A stretch of DNA of 64,000 nucleotides from positions 62,001-126,000 of the forward strand of contig JARGSG010000037.1 of NCBI GenBank assembly GCA_030374805.1. Direction: 5' to 3'. The notes beneath the pieces are model-generated. The model was not told where the DNA came from. It ran no database searches and saw only the letters and a program-made list of their open reading frames with translations. The translations under genes were made by a program, and so were the position numbers. Shown piece by piece: positions 42,101 to 51,664 of this stretch (position 1 is the stretch's first letter; every line of letters begins with the position of its first letter). This stretch comes from Gracilaria gracilis (taxonomy: Eukaryota > Rhodophyta > Florideophyceae > Gracilariales > Gracilariaceae).

Positions 42101-42544
42101 ACAGGAATGTATAATTGTTAATGATGTCGGGACAAACGTCTGTCGAACTAACGCACGCAGAGATGCATTTAGAAGTTGAGCGCAGCATGGTGTTTGACAC
42201 ACGAAGACGGCACGAAGAGTAGGACGATTTTCTGCAGGGATGTAACGACGCACTGCCACCAGCGACTGATTTGACAACCGTGGCGACTCATTAGCAATGG
42301 ATTGTGGCTTCCATCTCAGGGCGTGAAAGTTAACTGATGTTTCGTCCGTAGGAGGGAAAAGCCTTTGGGGTTGCGCGTATGTACGAGCTTCGGGAAACAA
42401 TGCTGAGGAACCGAAGAACGCGAAAAGAAGCAGGCCGAAAGTCGCAAAGAACAGCCATGATCGTACGAAGCGCAATCGGACAAGTCTGTTCTTTAGGAGA
42501 CGGACTGCCCCGGGCAGTGGGCGCACTCGTTCTCTGTGGATCAT
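39185..42544 (-). CDS. multi-module glycosyltransferase, paralogue 1 (GT-A-like + GT4 + GT12-like)
   Basis: 1119 residues from ATG 42544. A short basic cytosolic end and one transmembrane helix (SWLFFATFGLLLFAFFG, about 28-46) make it type II, as for Golgi transferases. Three modules follow. A GT-A-like region (~105-260) includes LNASLRALVRQTFVP and VLLDEGVIFEP, lacking a clear DxD. A GT4 GT-B domain (~385-830) has MFLLPWMQMG, YAGRFIVEKGIDIV and the E-x7-E type EGIALVLYEAMGSG. A C-terminal region resembles B4GALNT/GT12 enzymes: IRVHYPRVRVILANDG, LPADSGISYGRN and LLLDDDYVF. Such a fusion could add two sugars to a growing glycan. It is tandem with paralogue 2 (39% into the same strand, 3850 bp apart), sharing a 2.2-kb near-identical core. 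Donor and acceptor are unknown. Confidence 0.85.
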   Translation of the reverse strand: MIHRERVRPLPGAVRLLKNRLVRLRFVRSWLFFATFGLLLFAFFGSSALFPEARTYAQPQRLFPPTDETSVNFHALRWKPQSIANESPRLSNQSLVAVRRYIPAENRPTLRAVFVCQTPCCAQLLNASLRALVRQTFVPTSLTIIHSCSGPSNQRFLHAVRSALSDDTTPPTSVTLRPEFTTHACPLRSYVKCVLEYLARHQEPQDTFGVLLDEGVIFEPTAMEKAYLSLLHRSGASAIRMLSYNHHSLLKSYQLGDPLIVRREFPRNSTSETQAITPSPLFYSIPSYQRAVIHSYHVHSSFSQWAPLVSVLSHSSLLREALFTRTHKHAVLSLDLFPKSSILLPAHLHSELAFYKWSARHEESEMYRYDVFDMSNSFETPDLSPIPFWPIDNRKQRHVMFLLPWMQMGENEKCILDVAQKALSLDWHITFVLTMPFWAEDSFGEMSLQHQWLDRALQLTPDTFDLLQLAPHQHSSRLLRHLLASRRPDFVLMANSRWAYSHASLINAVVPDAVVADYNHMIHMSWEGGGMPRFGANQTRNFDIHLTASHDVENAMRKWIAPEVLRSNRQKVRTCYIGTDPELLYSGEERAKVRSEMRAKHGISERSTVVLYAGRFIVEKGIDIVADIAKMAANDVDLGSRLTFLFVGSGPELGRLESLPERGADGSPVVIVKAPAYGLGEMRKYYAMSDIFLLPSVNEGIALVLYEAMGSGMLAMSTDVGGQGELITKETGVLLTNYRSYSKMLNHTMKSLVDVIEHPKRYVDVISAGTRLVRSKFTTERFGECMIRNLEGVMRRKGKQNLMSREHWEDAGVIQKRVDDVSDHVLDGVAVERFHGLYNRERVERSIEGFMTIGIKTYVCDKTIVGQVENLVRSIRVHYPRVRVILANDGPISLGDEEFLKEDPFTEEHVLPADSGISYGRNHMVNATVSRYLLLLDDDYVFGYKTNLMALLHGIHKDGLDLVGMRLTRVADDDVFIFEQVGNITSFKNRELTLCMWDENLGPAKTEDITHPFEVDVLHNAFIASVDVVRKHGWRIDLKVHERIAFFVDAKTANLKVGYLPSVSVYHKTEEHDTCRSKLIEAFDSKTLPYEERIRFDTKCGENFPKWIREHVVQHELAV
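39729..41923 (-). repeat. 2.2-kb near-identical core, copy 1 (pair with 43579-45773)
   Basis: Matches copy 2 at a constant offset of 3850 bp with no indels and only scattered single-base differences. Outside these limits the genes differ strongly. Confidence 0.92.
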
Positions 42545-43013
42545 GTGGAAACTGGGCAAATTGGGGCACAGGAATGGTGCGTTGGAATGATCTGTGGAAA
42601 ACGAACGTGGAAGTGTTTACCGTCGGTAACTGTAGCAGGACGTGGACTCGTCCACATGATGGGCGCAAGAAGCGATTGTGTGGCACCTTCTGACGAAGAC
42701 TCCTACAGACACTGTCTGACAAAGGAGTCGTACAGCGTTTGCACGCGACACCGGGGTGACCCTGTTGTCAACCTAAACCTGGCACTGCGTTCCGCGTAAC
42801 GGCGCCGACACCGACTGCGCATGATGCGCATTAAATGCGTATTGGTGCAGCCTATGCGTATCCCTCTACAACAATGTTATGTTGGTAACGTCGAAGACGC
42901 TCAAGTCGATCAACGTAAATGAGATGCAACTATTCGGTGAGGAGGCAGCGCCCTTCATTGAGTCACTCGTTCATATTTACATGGAGCCTCATCTGGAGCA
43001 TCATCTACACAAA
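42545..43013. other. intergenic between tandem glycosyltransferase genes
   Basis: About 470 bp between the stop of paralogue 2 and the start of paralogue 1. It should contain the paralogue 1 promoter. It is not similar to the region upstream of paralogue 2, so the duplicated sequence does not extend here. Confidence 0.55.
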
Positions 43014-46000
43014 TCAATCTGCCAGTTCTCGTTCAATTATGTGCTCCCTAATCCGCGCAGGAAACTTGCGTTGGCATTCAATATCCCATAGGAATTGATC
43101 CCTATATGGCAAGAGCTCTGCATATTTGTCCTCCCGGAAACGAATGTTGAAATAACAATCTGAATAATCTCTCGCTCTGTGGTGCACGAACACGCTTGGA
43201 AGATACCCAACCTTGATGCCCGCATCCTTTGCGTCGAGGAAAAAGGTCATGTGTTCGTTCACCTTCAGCTCGTTTCTCCAACCATGTTTCCGCAACATAT
43301 CCACTTCCGCTATAAATGCATTGTGAAGCACATCCACTTGAAACGGATGTGTGATACCATACACACTCGGACCCTCGTTTTCGTTCCACACGCAGAGTGT
43401 TATCTCTCGGTCTTCAAAGCTCGTGATGTTAGCGACATACCGTGGTATGAGAATGCCAATACGCTCCAACTCGTCAATACCAGGCAAATTTCTTACGCGT
43501 ACTCCCACAATGTCAAAATCTTCTCTGTGGATACCATTCAACAACACTGTCAAGTTCGTTGTATCGTCGAACACGTGATCATCATCCAAGAGAAGAAAGT
43601 ACCGCGAAACCGTTGCATTCACCATATGATTCCGTCCATACGAGATCCCACTGTCCGCCGGTAGGACGTGTTCCTCTGTGAATGGATCTTCTTTCAAAAA
43701 CTCCTCGTCCCCTAGTGATATCGGTCCATCATTGGCCAGGATAACCCGTACCCTCGGATAATGTACACGGATCGAGCGAACAAGGTTTTCCACTTGACCC
43801 ACTATCGTCTTATCGCACACATATGTCTTGATCCCAATCGTCATGAATCCCTCTATTGACCGTTCCACCCGCTCACGATTGTAAAGCCCATGGAATCGTT
43901 CAACCGCTACTCCGTCTAAAACGTGATCCGACACATCATCTACCCGCTTCTGTATGACCCCCGCATCTTCCCAGTGCTCCCGTGACATTAGGTTCTGCTT
44001 CCCCTTCCTTCGCATTACCCCTTCCAGATTCCGGATCATACACTCCCCAAACCTCTCTGTTGTGAACTTGCTTCGTACAAGACGAGTCCCGGCACTTATC
44101 ACATCCACATACCTCTTGGGATGCTCAATAACATCCACCAGGCTCTTCATAGTGTGATTCAGCATCTTCGAATAACTTCGATAGTTGGTCAGCAGAACAC
44201 CAGTCTCCTTCGTGATCAGTTCCCCCTGCCCTCCCACGTCCGTCGACATTGCAAGCATCCCAGACCCCATCGCTTCATACAAAACCAGTGCAATCCCCTC
44301 ATTCACTGACGGCAACAGGAAAATATCCGACATCGCATAGTATTTCCTCATTTCCCCAAGCCCATACGCGGGAGCTTTCACAATCACCACTGGACTCCCG
44401 TCCGCCCCCCTCTCTGGAAGAGATTCCAACCTCCCCAACTCTGGCCCACTCCCCACAAACAAAAACGTTAACCTCGACCCAAGATCCACATCATTCGCAG
44501 CCATTTTCGCAATGTCCGCCACAATATCGATACCTTTCTCAACGATGAATCGCCCCGCATACAAAACAACCGTCGACCTTTCCGATATCCCATGCTTCGC
44601 TCGCATCTCCGACCGAACCTTCGCCCGTTCCTCACCGCTGTAAAGCAGTTCCGGGTCCGTACCGATATAACATGTGCGTACTTTTTGGCGATTACTCCTC
44701 AGCACCTCCGGTGCAATCCACTTCCGCATCGCATTCTCCACATCATGAGAAGCCGTCAGATGTATGTCAAAGTTCCGCGTCTGATTCGCCCCAAATCGAG
44801 GCATTCCACCCCCCTCCCAGCTCATGTGAATCATGTGGTTGTAGTCCGCCACCACCGCATCCGGAACCACTGCATTGATCAACGACGCATGAGAGTACGC
44901 CCACCGTGAGTTCGCCATCAACACAAAATCAGGTCGACGAGAAGCCAGTAGATGGCGAAGCAACCGCGACGAGTGTTGATGTGGAGCTAATTGTAGTAGG
45001 TCGAACGTGTCCGGTGTTAGTTGCAGTGCGCGATCCAACCATTGGTGTTGCAGCGACATCTCCCCAAACGAGTCTTCCGCCCAGAACGGCATTGTCAGAA
45101 CAAATGTGATGTGCCAGTCCAGCGAAAGCGCTTTCTGAGCAACATCCAGGATACATTTCTCGCTTCCCCCCATTTGCATCCACGGCAGCAAGAACATTAC
45201 GTGATGTTGCTTGCGATTGTCAATAGGCCAGAACGGTATAGGCGACAAGTCGAGCGTCTCAAACGAATTAGACATGTCAAACACATCATACCGGTACATT
45301 TCCGACTCCTCGTGTCGTGCAGACCACTTGTAGAACGCCAGTTCCGAGTGTAGATGCGCCGGTAGTAAAATGGACGACTTGGGGAATAGATCCAGTGATA
45401 GAACCGCATGTTTGTGGGTGCGCGTGAAAAGAGCTTCGCGCAGTAAAGACGAATGTGAGAGAACAGATACCAAGGGCGCCCATTGCGAAAATGAAGAGTG
45501 TACGTGGTATGATTGTATGACCGCACGTTGATACGACGGTATGCTGTAGAACAGCGGTGAGGGAGTAATAGCTTGTGTTTCCGAAGTAGAGTTGCGCGGA
45601 AATTCACGGCGCACGATTAGCGGATCTCCCAGTTGGTATGATTTGATTAATGAGCGATGGTTGTATGATAGCATTCGAATTGCAGAGGTTCCGGAGCGAT
45701 GTAACAATGAGAGATATGCCTTCTCCATGGCGGTTGGTTCAAAAATGACACCTTCATCAAGAAGTACGCCGAAACCATCTTCACGCTGACCAGCCGTCGC
45801 GAGGTACCTCAGAACGCAGCTTGCATAGCTACGCGATGGACATGAATGTGTAGTAAGTTCTGGCCTCAGCGCATAGCTTGTGGAGACGTTTGTTTCATCT
45901 GCTATAGCTTGTCGCACGGCGTGAAGCAAAGTAGAGTGTGCACGGGACTCACATGCGTGGACAACAGTTAATACAGTGGGAACAAAAGTCTGTCGAACAA

Positions 46001-46403
46001 GTGCGCGTAGCGAAGCATTGAGCAATCTGGTACAGCACGGGGTCTGACAAACGAACATAGCATGGAGTGAAGGGCGATTCTCAGATGGTATTTGATGGCG
46101 GACAGCGGTCAAGGACTGATTCGCGAGTCGTGGTTGTTGATATGGAATATGTGCAGAATGTTTCCATCTCCGAAACGCGTGTTGAGTGGATGAAGAATGG
46201 TGTGAAGAGTGAGCATTTTGTGAAGAAGTGTGTTCAACAGAGGGAGACGAAGGCAGCACCCCAGAAGGTGCAAGAAATGTTAGAAGAGGTAGCGTAAAGA
46301 GAGCAGCAAGTAAAGGGGCTGTAGCAACGGCCCGACGAGCAGGTCGCTTCTTCGACACGCGAGTATGAGCGTGATTTCGGCGTATACGCTCGCGAAGCGT
46401 CAT
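43014..46403 (-). CDS. multi-module glycosyltransferase, paralogue 2 (GT-A-like + GT4 + GT12-like)
   Basis: 1129 residues from ATG 46403. Same plan as paralogue 1: basic N-terminus (KKRPARRAV), transmembrane helix ~27-46, Ser/His-rich stem, GT-A-like region (VLLDEGVIFEP), GT4 domain (YAGRFIVEKGIDIV, EGIALVLYEAMGSG) and GT12-like C-terminus (LLLDDDHVF). The GT4 N-lobe loop reads WMQMGGSEKCILD here and WMQMGENEKCILD in paralogue 1; GGSE is the common form in the family. The C-terminal ~190 residues differ clearly (THPFQVDVLHNAFIAEVDMLRKHGWR against the related but diverged partner), so acceptor use may differ. The stem and N-terminal region differ as well. It is probably a Golgi enzyme of cell-wall or surface glycan synthesis; substrate unknown. 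Confidence 0.85.
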   Translation of the reverse strand: MTLRERIRRNHAHTRVSKKRPARRAVATAPLLAALFTLPLLTFLAPSGVLPSSPSVEHTSSQNAHSSHHSSSTQHAFRRWKHSAHIPYQQPRLANQSLTAVRHQIPSENRPSLHAMFVCQTPCCTRLLNASLRALVRQTFVPTVLTVVHACESRAHSTLLHAVRQAIADETNVSTSYALRPELTTHSCPSRSYASCVLRYLATAGQREDGFGVLLDEGVIFEPTAMEKAYLSLLHRSGTSAIRMLSYNHRSLIKSYQLGDPLIVRREFPRNSTSETQAITPSPLFYSIPSYQRAVIQSYHVHSSFSQWAPLVSVLSHSSLLREALFTRTHKHAVLSLDLFPKSSILLPAHLHSELAFYKWSARHEESEMYRYDVFDMSNSFETLDLSPIPFWPIDNRKQHHVMFLLPWMQMGGSEKCILDVAQKALSLDWHITFVLTMPFWAEDSFGEMSLQHQWLDRALQLTPDTFDLLQLAPHQHSSRLLRHLLASRRPDFVLMANSRWAYSHASLINAVVPDAVVADYNHMIHMSWEGGGMPRFGANQTRNFDIHLTASHDVENAMRKWIAPEVLRSNRQKVRTCYIGTDPELLYSGEERAKVRSEMRAKHGISERSTVVLYAGRFIVEKGIDIVADIAKMAANDVDLGSRLTFLFVGSGPELGRLESLPERGADGSPVVIVKAPAYGLGEMRKYYAMSDIFLLPSVNEGIALVLYEAMGSGMLAMSTDVGGQGELITKETGVLLTNYRSYSKMLNHTMKSLVDVIEHPKRYVDVISAGTRLVRSKFTTERFGECMIRNLEGVMRRKGKQNLMSREHWEDAGVIQKRVDDVSDHVLDGVAVERFHGLYNRERVERSIEGFMTIGIKTYVCDKTIVGQVENLVRSIRVHYPRVRVILANDGPISLGDEEFLKEDPFTEEHVLPADSGISYGRNHMVNATVSRYFLLLDDDHVFDDTTNLTVLLNGIHREDFDIVGVRVRNLPGIDELERIGILIPRYVANITSFEDREITLCVWNENEGPSVYGITHPFQVDVLHNAFIAEVDMLRKHGWRNELKVNEHMTFFLDAKDAGIKVGYLPSVFVHHRARDYSDCYFNIRFREDKYAELLPYRDQFLWDIECQRKFPARIREHIIERELAD
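43579..45773 (-). repeat. 2.2-kb near-identical core, copy 2 (pair with 39729-41923)
   Basis: Partner of the core in paralogue 1. It spans from the second half of the GT-A-like module to just before the DDD motif of the GT12-like module. Confidence 0.92.
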
Positions 46404-47542
46404 GTTGCACGAGTCGAATGTTTGTGGGGGAAAGTCAGGGCACAGACAATGGAGAAAGTGCTTGTTGTCGGGGGTGGAGTGCGATCGTTGGCGTGCATGA
46501 AGGCGCAGTTGGTGGTATTACTGTACACTGCTCTACAATAACAACTCGTATATGATTTGAAGTGCCAATTTGTGCGCCTTTGGTTCCCGTAAGTTCTGCT
46601 GTGGTGGCCAATCAACGTGTGATTTTCGGCTTGAATCTGGGCGCTGCTTCATCACTTGCGCTGGCGGCAACGCAGCAACGCAACGGCAGTCAGCAGTCGC
46701 AGCTGAACTCGCAACTGGTTCCGAAGGTAGATATTGTGCTCCTCCTCAATCGCCGCATGATTCGGTAAAACTATGGACTGTGTATTCATTTTCGGGCGTA
46801 GCGCGTGGTCTGGACTCCGGGCGGCGATTCGACGCTCTGGGTTGCTCTTACGCACATAGAAACGCAAAGTGCCAATTACAGCCGTTGACATACGAACGCC
46901 AGTCTCGAGGCTTGAGATCCCCGGCGATGCGGCGAGCCGATCACAAGGGAGTTGCCCAGCACTGCGCTACAGCTCTTGCTACAGTATCTACTTTCATGCG
47001 GAAGTGGTCATTCACCATCGTTTCGCACTGATGGAGATGGAGCTGCCGCTCCCGGCCCATTGTCTTGCTATAATGGTCGCGCGCCCGAGAAGCTGCGGTT
47101 TGGATTAAACACTAAACAGCTCACCCAAACGCCGAAGTTAGTCGATAGCTTAACTGTTCAATACAAAGTTTTACAGTAGATACACGTACAAGGGTAGTAC
47201 AATATATATTTCGGTGCATATCGTCCAGGATTGAGGCACAAACGTGCCATGTACCTGTACACGTACATACCTCTACATTGTAGTGCAAATTTTCACAATT
47301 GCACTCTGCAATTACTAATTGGGCTTCTCAGATCAACGCCTGCGCAGACAGAATCTCCCGAGCGTTGTCTGTTGTCTCTGGATAGATAGGAGGGGTTTGT
47401 GGATCGGTGTGGCGGGAAATCGTCTCAAATTTCCCCCAGCTAGTGGGTCGATTCGTTCTGCTTCAAGCAGACCATAATTTAGAGTGCTCACTTTCCCTTT
47501 GGAAGAGCAGAGTATCGTTGCTCACCAGCCAATGCGTGCGAC
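46404..47542. other. intergenic between divergent genes
   Basis: About 1.1 kb between paralogue 2 (minus) and MTO1 (plus), so two promoters are expected. ORFs up to ~150 codons near 46.6-47.0 kb show no family features. Confidence 0.55.
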
Positions 47543-49612
47543 ATGACGTCCTTCATCTCGCCCCTCCCCCTTCCCATAGGCCCACGCCACATCTCTCCCA
47601 TCTCCAGACAGGGTCCCCGCTCAACTTCGCCGCGCAAACGAAAGCACCCCCCGAGCGCGCTGCTTCGCGAGTCGCAGCGTGTGATAAACTGGCATCCAAC
47701 AGCTTATGATGTAATCGTCATAGGCGCCGGACATTCCGGCTGCGAAGCTGCTCTGGCCGCTTCAAATCTCTCTGCAAAGACACTTTTATTAACCATGAAC
47801 CTCGACAAGATTGCTTGGCAGCCATGTAATCCTGCTGTGGGAGGCCCTGCAAAGTCTACCTTGGTGCATGAGACCGATGCGTTGGGCGGCTGGATTGGAC
47901 GTATTGCCGATAGAACGTACCTGCAACGGCGAATATTGAATCGTTCAAAGGGTCCTGCAGTGTGGGCTTTGCGCGCACAGACGGATAAGAGAGAGTACTC
48001 TCAGATGATGACCGATGTGTTGTATCAACGTTCGCTGACTCCGTTTCTAGATATCAGAGAAGGTATGGTACATGATCTAGTCATGGGTGACAATGATGAC
48101 GTTTTTGGGGTCACTACCTTCTTCGGGGCTGCCTTTCGAACAAAGAGTGTCGTCATCACCACGGGAACGTTCTTGCAAGGCACCATTTGGGTAGGCGCGC
48201 GCAGCATGCCGGCAGGCCGAGCGGGAGAACTTCCGGCTCTTGGACTCACACAGACATTGGCGGACTTGGGCTTTGAGACCGGGCGATTGAAGACTGGAAC
48301 CCCACCTCGCGTCGACTCTAGGTCTGTCAACTACTCTGTAATGGAGCCACAACCGTCTGACGAACATGATCATTGGTTCAGCTTCGATCCATCCGAATGG
48401 AATCCGCGTGAAACTATGCCCTGTTATCTCACTCGAACATCACCTCTCACTCATCGAATGATACAAGAAAACATACACCTCACGCCCAAGTACGGCGGCT
48501 TCATGGAATCAACTGGACCACGGTACTGTCCTAGCATCGAGGATAAGATTGTTCGCTTCTCTGACAAGCTTTCGCATCAGATCTTCATTGAACCTGAAGG
48601 TCGAACTATTCCAGAACTCTATATACAGGGCTTTAGCACTGGCCTTCCTGAAGATATTCAACTTGAGGTCCTGCGCACAATTCCGGGATTGGAAAATGCG
48701 ACGATGGTGCGCCCCGCGTATAGTGTTGACTACGACTATATCCCAGCCACCCAGTTGCACACTACTTTGATGAGCAAGCACGTTGATGGGTTGTATTTTG
48801 CGGGACAGGTGTGTGGAACCACTGGTTACGAAGAAGCTGCTTCGCAAGGGCTTATTGCGGGTATTAACGCTGCTAGGCGAGCGTTAGGATTAGACATGAT
48901 TTCATTGTCGAGAGAAAGTTCTTTCATTGGCACCATGATTGATGACCTTTGCACAAAACCACTGAGAGAACCATACCGTGTACTCACATCGCGGTCAGAG
49001 TATCGCCTAATTTTGAGAGCGGACAATGCGGATAGTCGAATGACGCCGTTGGGTAGATCGATTGGAATGATTGATGACCATAGATGGAAGATATTCGAGG
49101 AAAAATCAAAACGAATAGACCAAGAGATGAAGCGGTTGTACCGAACGCGTATATCTGGGAGCAGTGAGGATGCGGAGCAGCTTCGCAAGCATGGAGCATC
49201 GATAAAGCAAAGTTTTACTCTTGCAGCCGTGCTGAAGCAACCGGCACTTAACTACACCCGTTTACAGCAAGCAGGGCTTGGTGGACAGCTTCAGAATGCG
49301 TACGAAAGAGAGCGTGTGGAGACTGAAGTCAAGTATGAAGGATATATCAAACGACAATTTGACGAAATTGAGAAGACAAAGAAGGCATTTTCAAAGCGAC
49401 TACCCGACATTGATTATGCTTCTGTGAATGGATTGAGACTTGAGGCCAGGGAAAAGTTGGCAAAGATTCGTCCGGAGACAATTGGACAGGCAGCCCGTAT
49501 CGGAGGAGTCAACCCGGCTGATATTGCCGTACTCAATGTTTTTGTTGAAAAGATGAGGGCTCAGAATGCTAGAAATGGTTCTGAAGTGAAAGTGAGGACG
49601 GCTCGAGATTGA
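47543..49612 (+). CDS. MTO1: tRNA 5-carboxymethylaminomethyluridine enzyme MnmG/MTO1
   Basis: 689 residues. With the GTPase MnmE/GTPBP3 it modifies U34 of organellar tRNAs using FAD and methylene-tetrahydrofolate. The first ~55 residues are Pro/Ser/Arg-rich, a likely mitochondrial or plastid presequence. The FAD motif is [18 protein letters not shown]. Family signatures follow: [91 protein letters not shown] and LTSRSEYRL. The C-terminal helical MnmE-binding domain ([15 protein letters not shown]) is complete, ending in the normal [22 protein letters not shown] 47543 gives a presequence; the upstream frame offers nothing conserved. Confidence 0.96.
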   Translation: MTSFISPLPLPIGPRHISPISRQGPRSTSPRKRKHPPSALLRESQRVINWHPTAYDVIVIGAGHSGCEAALAASNLSAKTLLLTMNLDKIAWQPCNPAVGGPAKSTLVHETDALGGWIGRIADRTYLQRRILNRSKGPAVWALRAQTDKREYSQMMTDVLYQRSLTPFLDIREGMVHDLVMGDNDDVFGVTTFFGAAFRTKSVVITTGTFLQGTIWVGARSMPAGRAGELPALGLTQTLADLGFETGRLKTGTPPRVDSRSVNYSVMEPQPSDEHDHWFSFDPSEWNPRETMPCYLTRTSPLTHRMIQENIHLTPKYGGFMESTGPRYCPSIEDKIVRFSDKLSHQIFIEPEGRTIPELYIQGFSTGLPEDIQLEVLRTIPGLENATMVRPAYSVDYDYIPATQLHTTLMSKHVDGLYFAGQVCGTTGYEEAASQGLIAGINAARRALGLDMISLSRESSFIGTMIDDLCTKPLREPYRVLTSRSEYRLILRADNADSRMTPLGRSIGMIDDHRWKIFEEKSKRIDQEMKRLYRTRISGSSEDAEQLRKHGASIKQSFTLAAVLKQPALNYTRLQQAGLGGQLQNAYERERVETEVKYEGYIKRQFDEIEKTKKAFSKRLPDIDYASVNGLRLEAREKLAKIRPETIGQAARIGGVNPADIAVLNVFVEKMRAQNARNGSEVKVRTARD

Positions 49613-50302
49613 TGCTTTTGTGGAGAGTCATCCTTAAATGTAACATCTGGATATATCGACATTAACCTACGCGTTCGAAGTTCAAGACCTTCACAGAGAA
49701 TGGTAGCCTTCCATGTAAGCTTATTTATAACCGGCGGGATCATCTACGTGTACAAGTGCCTGTGTTGACTGCAGCGCTTTTCAACGAAATGGCGACCAGG
49801 GAACGAGGAGCTGGTATTGCAAAGTTGCAAGCTGTCGTCACCAGACGGTTTGATTCAATCTCCTGAACCGGACGAAGGATAAATCACCAATCCGTTGATT
49901 GCCCATCAACCGTTCATCAACCGCGCATCAACCGTTGTTAAGAACGACCCTGAGCAACGTCGATGATCCTTCCGGGAAGGATCCATGTAGTATCTGCTGT
50001 CAGCAAACAACAAATCTTCAGCAGGGATTTTTCGAAAAAACAAGATCTCTCACACTTCGAGTGACGAATGATACGCTGATTCAACCCCGGCTCCCAGAGC
50101 CAGAGCCGCTGGCAACGGGAGGGGAATGGGGTTTTCACCGTCACGGCCTCAGTGATTGATATCCACCGTCGTGCAGATCACACAAAGGAAATTTATCCTC
50201 ATCTTGGCCAAGAGCATTTAGTACGCTCACGAACTTGAATCTCACGTTCAAGCATATTAACTCATACTTTTACATCCGCAACTAAACGCGAACCAGCTAG
50301 AA
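49613..50302. other. intergenic, no gene recognised
   Basis: About 690 bp between two plus-strand genes. CATCAACCG is repeated several times at 49896-49936. It should contain the aminotransferase promoter. Confidence 0.6.
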
Positions 50303-51535
50303 ATGCCCAGCTCCATCTTCGACCAAGTACCAGAGGCTCCACCGGATCCGATCCTGTCCATAACCGCCGCGTACCGAGCGGACCCCTCCCCAAAGAAGGT
50401 AAACCTTGGAGTAGGTGCATACCGTACGGATGATGGCGCACCTTACGTGCTTCCGATTGTCAAGAAGTTTGAACAGCAGTTTGCAGAAGATGCTTCCACA
50501 ACTCATGAGTACCTACCACAGGACGGGTTGACGAATTTCAACTATCATTCCGCACGGCTTATTCTCGGTCATGATAGCAGCGCTCTAGAACAGGGTCGCG
50601 TCGTCACCGTACAGGCTCTTTCAGGAACCGGTGCGCTTCGGATCGGCTTCACATTCATAGCCAACTTCATCGGAAAACGCTTTGTGTATATCCCCAACCC
50701 GACATGGTCAAATCACCGCAACGTAGTCCCACAATCTGGATTACCGCCAACCAAAAGCTATCGCTACTTTGATCCCAACACTCGTGCCGTCGATATCGAA
50801 GGCCTATTGGAAGATTTGAGCACTGCAATCGAAGGATCCATTGTCGTTTTCCATGGATGTGCTCACAACCCCACGGGTGCAGACCCTTCCAAGCCCGATT
50901 GGTCCCGCATTCTTGAAGTTGTCAAATCAAAGAAACTCGTTCCATTCTTTGATAACGCGTATCAGGGGTTTGCTTCTGGGAATTTGGACACTGATGCGTG
51001 GTCTACTAGATTGTTTGTGGAATCTGGGATTGATATGTTCGTCGCTCAATCGTACGCGAAGAACATGGGAATGTACGGCGAGCGCGTTGGAGCACTCAAC
51101 GTTGTGTTGTCATCACCAGAGTCGGTTAATGCAGTCAAGAGTCAGTTGAAACAGCTTATCCGGGCCATGTACAGCAATCCTCCGTTGCATGGAGCCCGTA
51201 TCGCCGCTGCGATAATGTCTGACAAAGAGGCCTTCCGAGAATGGGAAATAGAGCTAGAGAAGATGTCGGCACGCATTCAGACCATGAGGGTCCGATTGAG
51301 AGACGCCTTGAATAAGAATAAGGCACCTGGGAACTGGGATCATATCGTGAATCAGATTGGTATGTTCAGCTTTACAGGGTTGACGAGTCAGCAAGTTGCG
51401 TTCATGAGAGATAGATATCATATCTACATGACCAGTAACGGACGAGTGTCGATGGCAGGTCTGACAGAAGGCACGGTTGACTACGTTGCCGATGCGATCA
51501 AGGATGCTGTCGAGAGCGTTGTCAAGCAGGACTGA
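50303..51535 (+). CDS. aspartate aminotransferase, probably cytosolic
   Basis: 410 residues. PLP enzyme swapping amino groups between aspartate/oxaloacetate and glutamate/2-oxoglutarate. Family sequence from the first residues: FDQVPEAPPDPILSITAAYR, KVNLGVGAYRTDDGAPYVLP and LSGTGALRIG (PLP phosphate loop). HGCAHNPTGADPS holds the cofactor-facing Asn; FFDNAYQGFASGNLDTDAW has the Asp/Tyr pair; the PLP lysine is Lys253 in AQSYAKNMGMYGERVG; and the C-terminal substrate Arg is in NGRVSMAGL. There is no targeting leader before the conserved core, which favours the cytosol. Complete and of normal length. Its 3' end faces that of the sulfotransferase-like gene, 129 bp away. Confidence 0.96.
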   Translation: MPSSIFDQVPEAPPDPILSITAAYRADPSPKKVNLGVGAYRTDDGAPYVLPIVKKFEQQFAEDASTTHEYLPQDGLTNFNYHSARLILGHDSSALEQGRVVTVQALSGTGALRIGFTFIANFIGKRFVYIPNPTWSNHRNVVPQSGLPPTKSYRYFDPNTRAVDIEGLLEDLSTAIEGSIVVFHGCAHNPTGADPSKPDWSRILEVVKSKKLVPFFDNAYQGFASGNLDTDAWSTRLFVESGIDMFVAQSYAKNMGMYGERVGALNVVLSSPESVNAVKSQLKQLIRAMYSNPPLHGARIAAAIMSDKEAFREWEIELEKMSARIQTMRVRLRDALNKNKAPGNWDHIVNQIGMFSFTGLTSQQVAFMRDRYHIYMTSNGRVSMAGLTEGTVDYVADAIKDAVESVVKQD

Positions 51536-51664
51536 TACGACACACAAGGTGTGGAACGCGGGTGTACTTTCGACGCCAGCCTGGAGGTATGGTTAGATAT
51601 TATGTGACGAGTTAAGGCGAGGAGAAGAGGTAAAGTTGAATGACAGGTAATGAAGCAGCCATTG

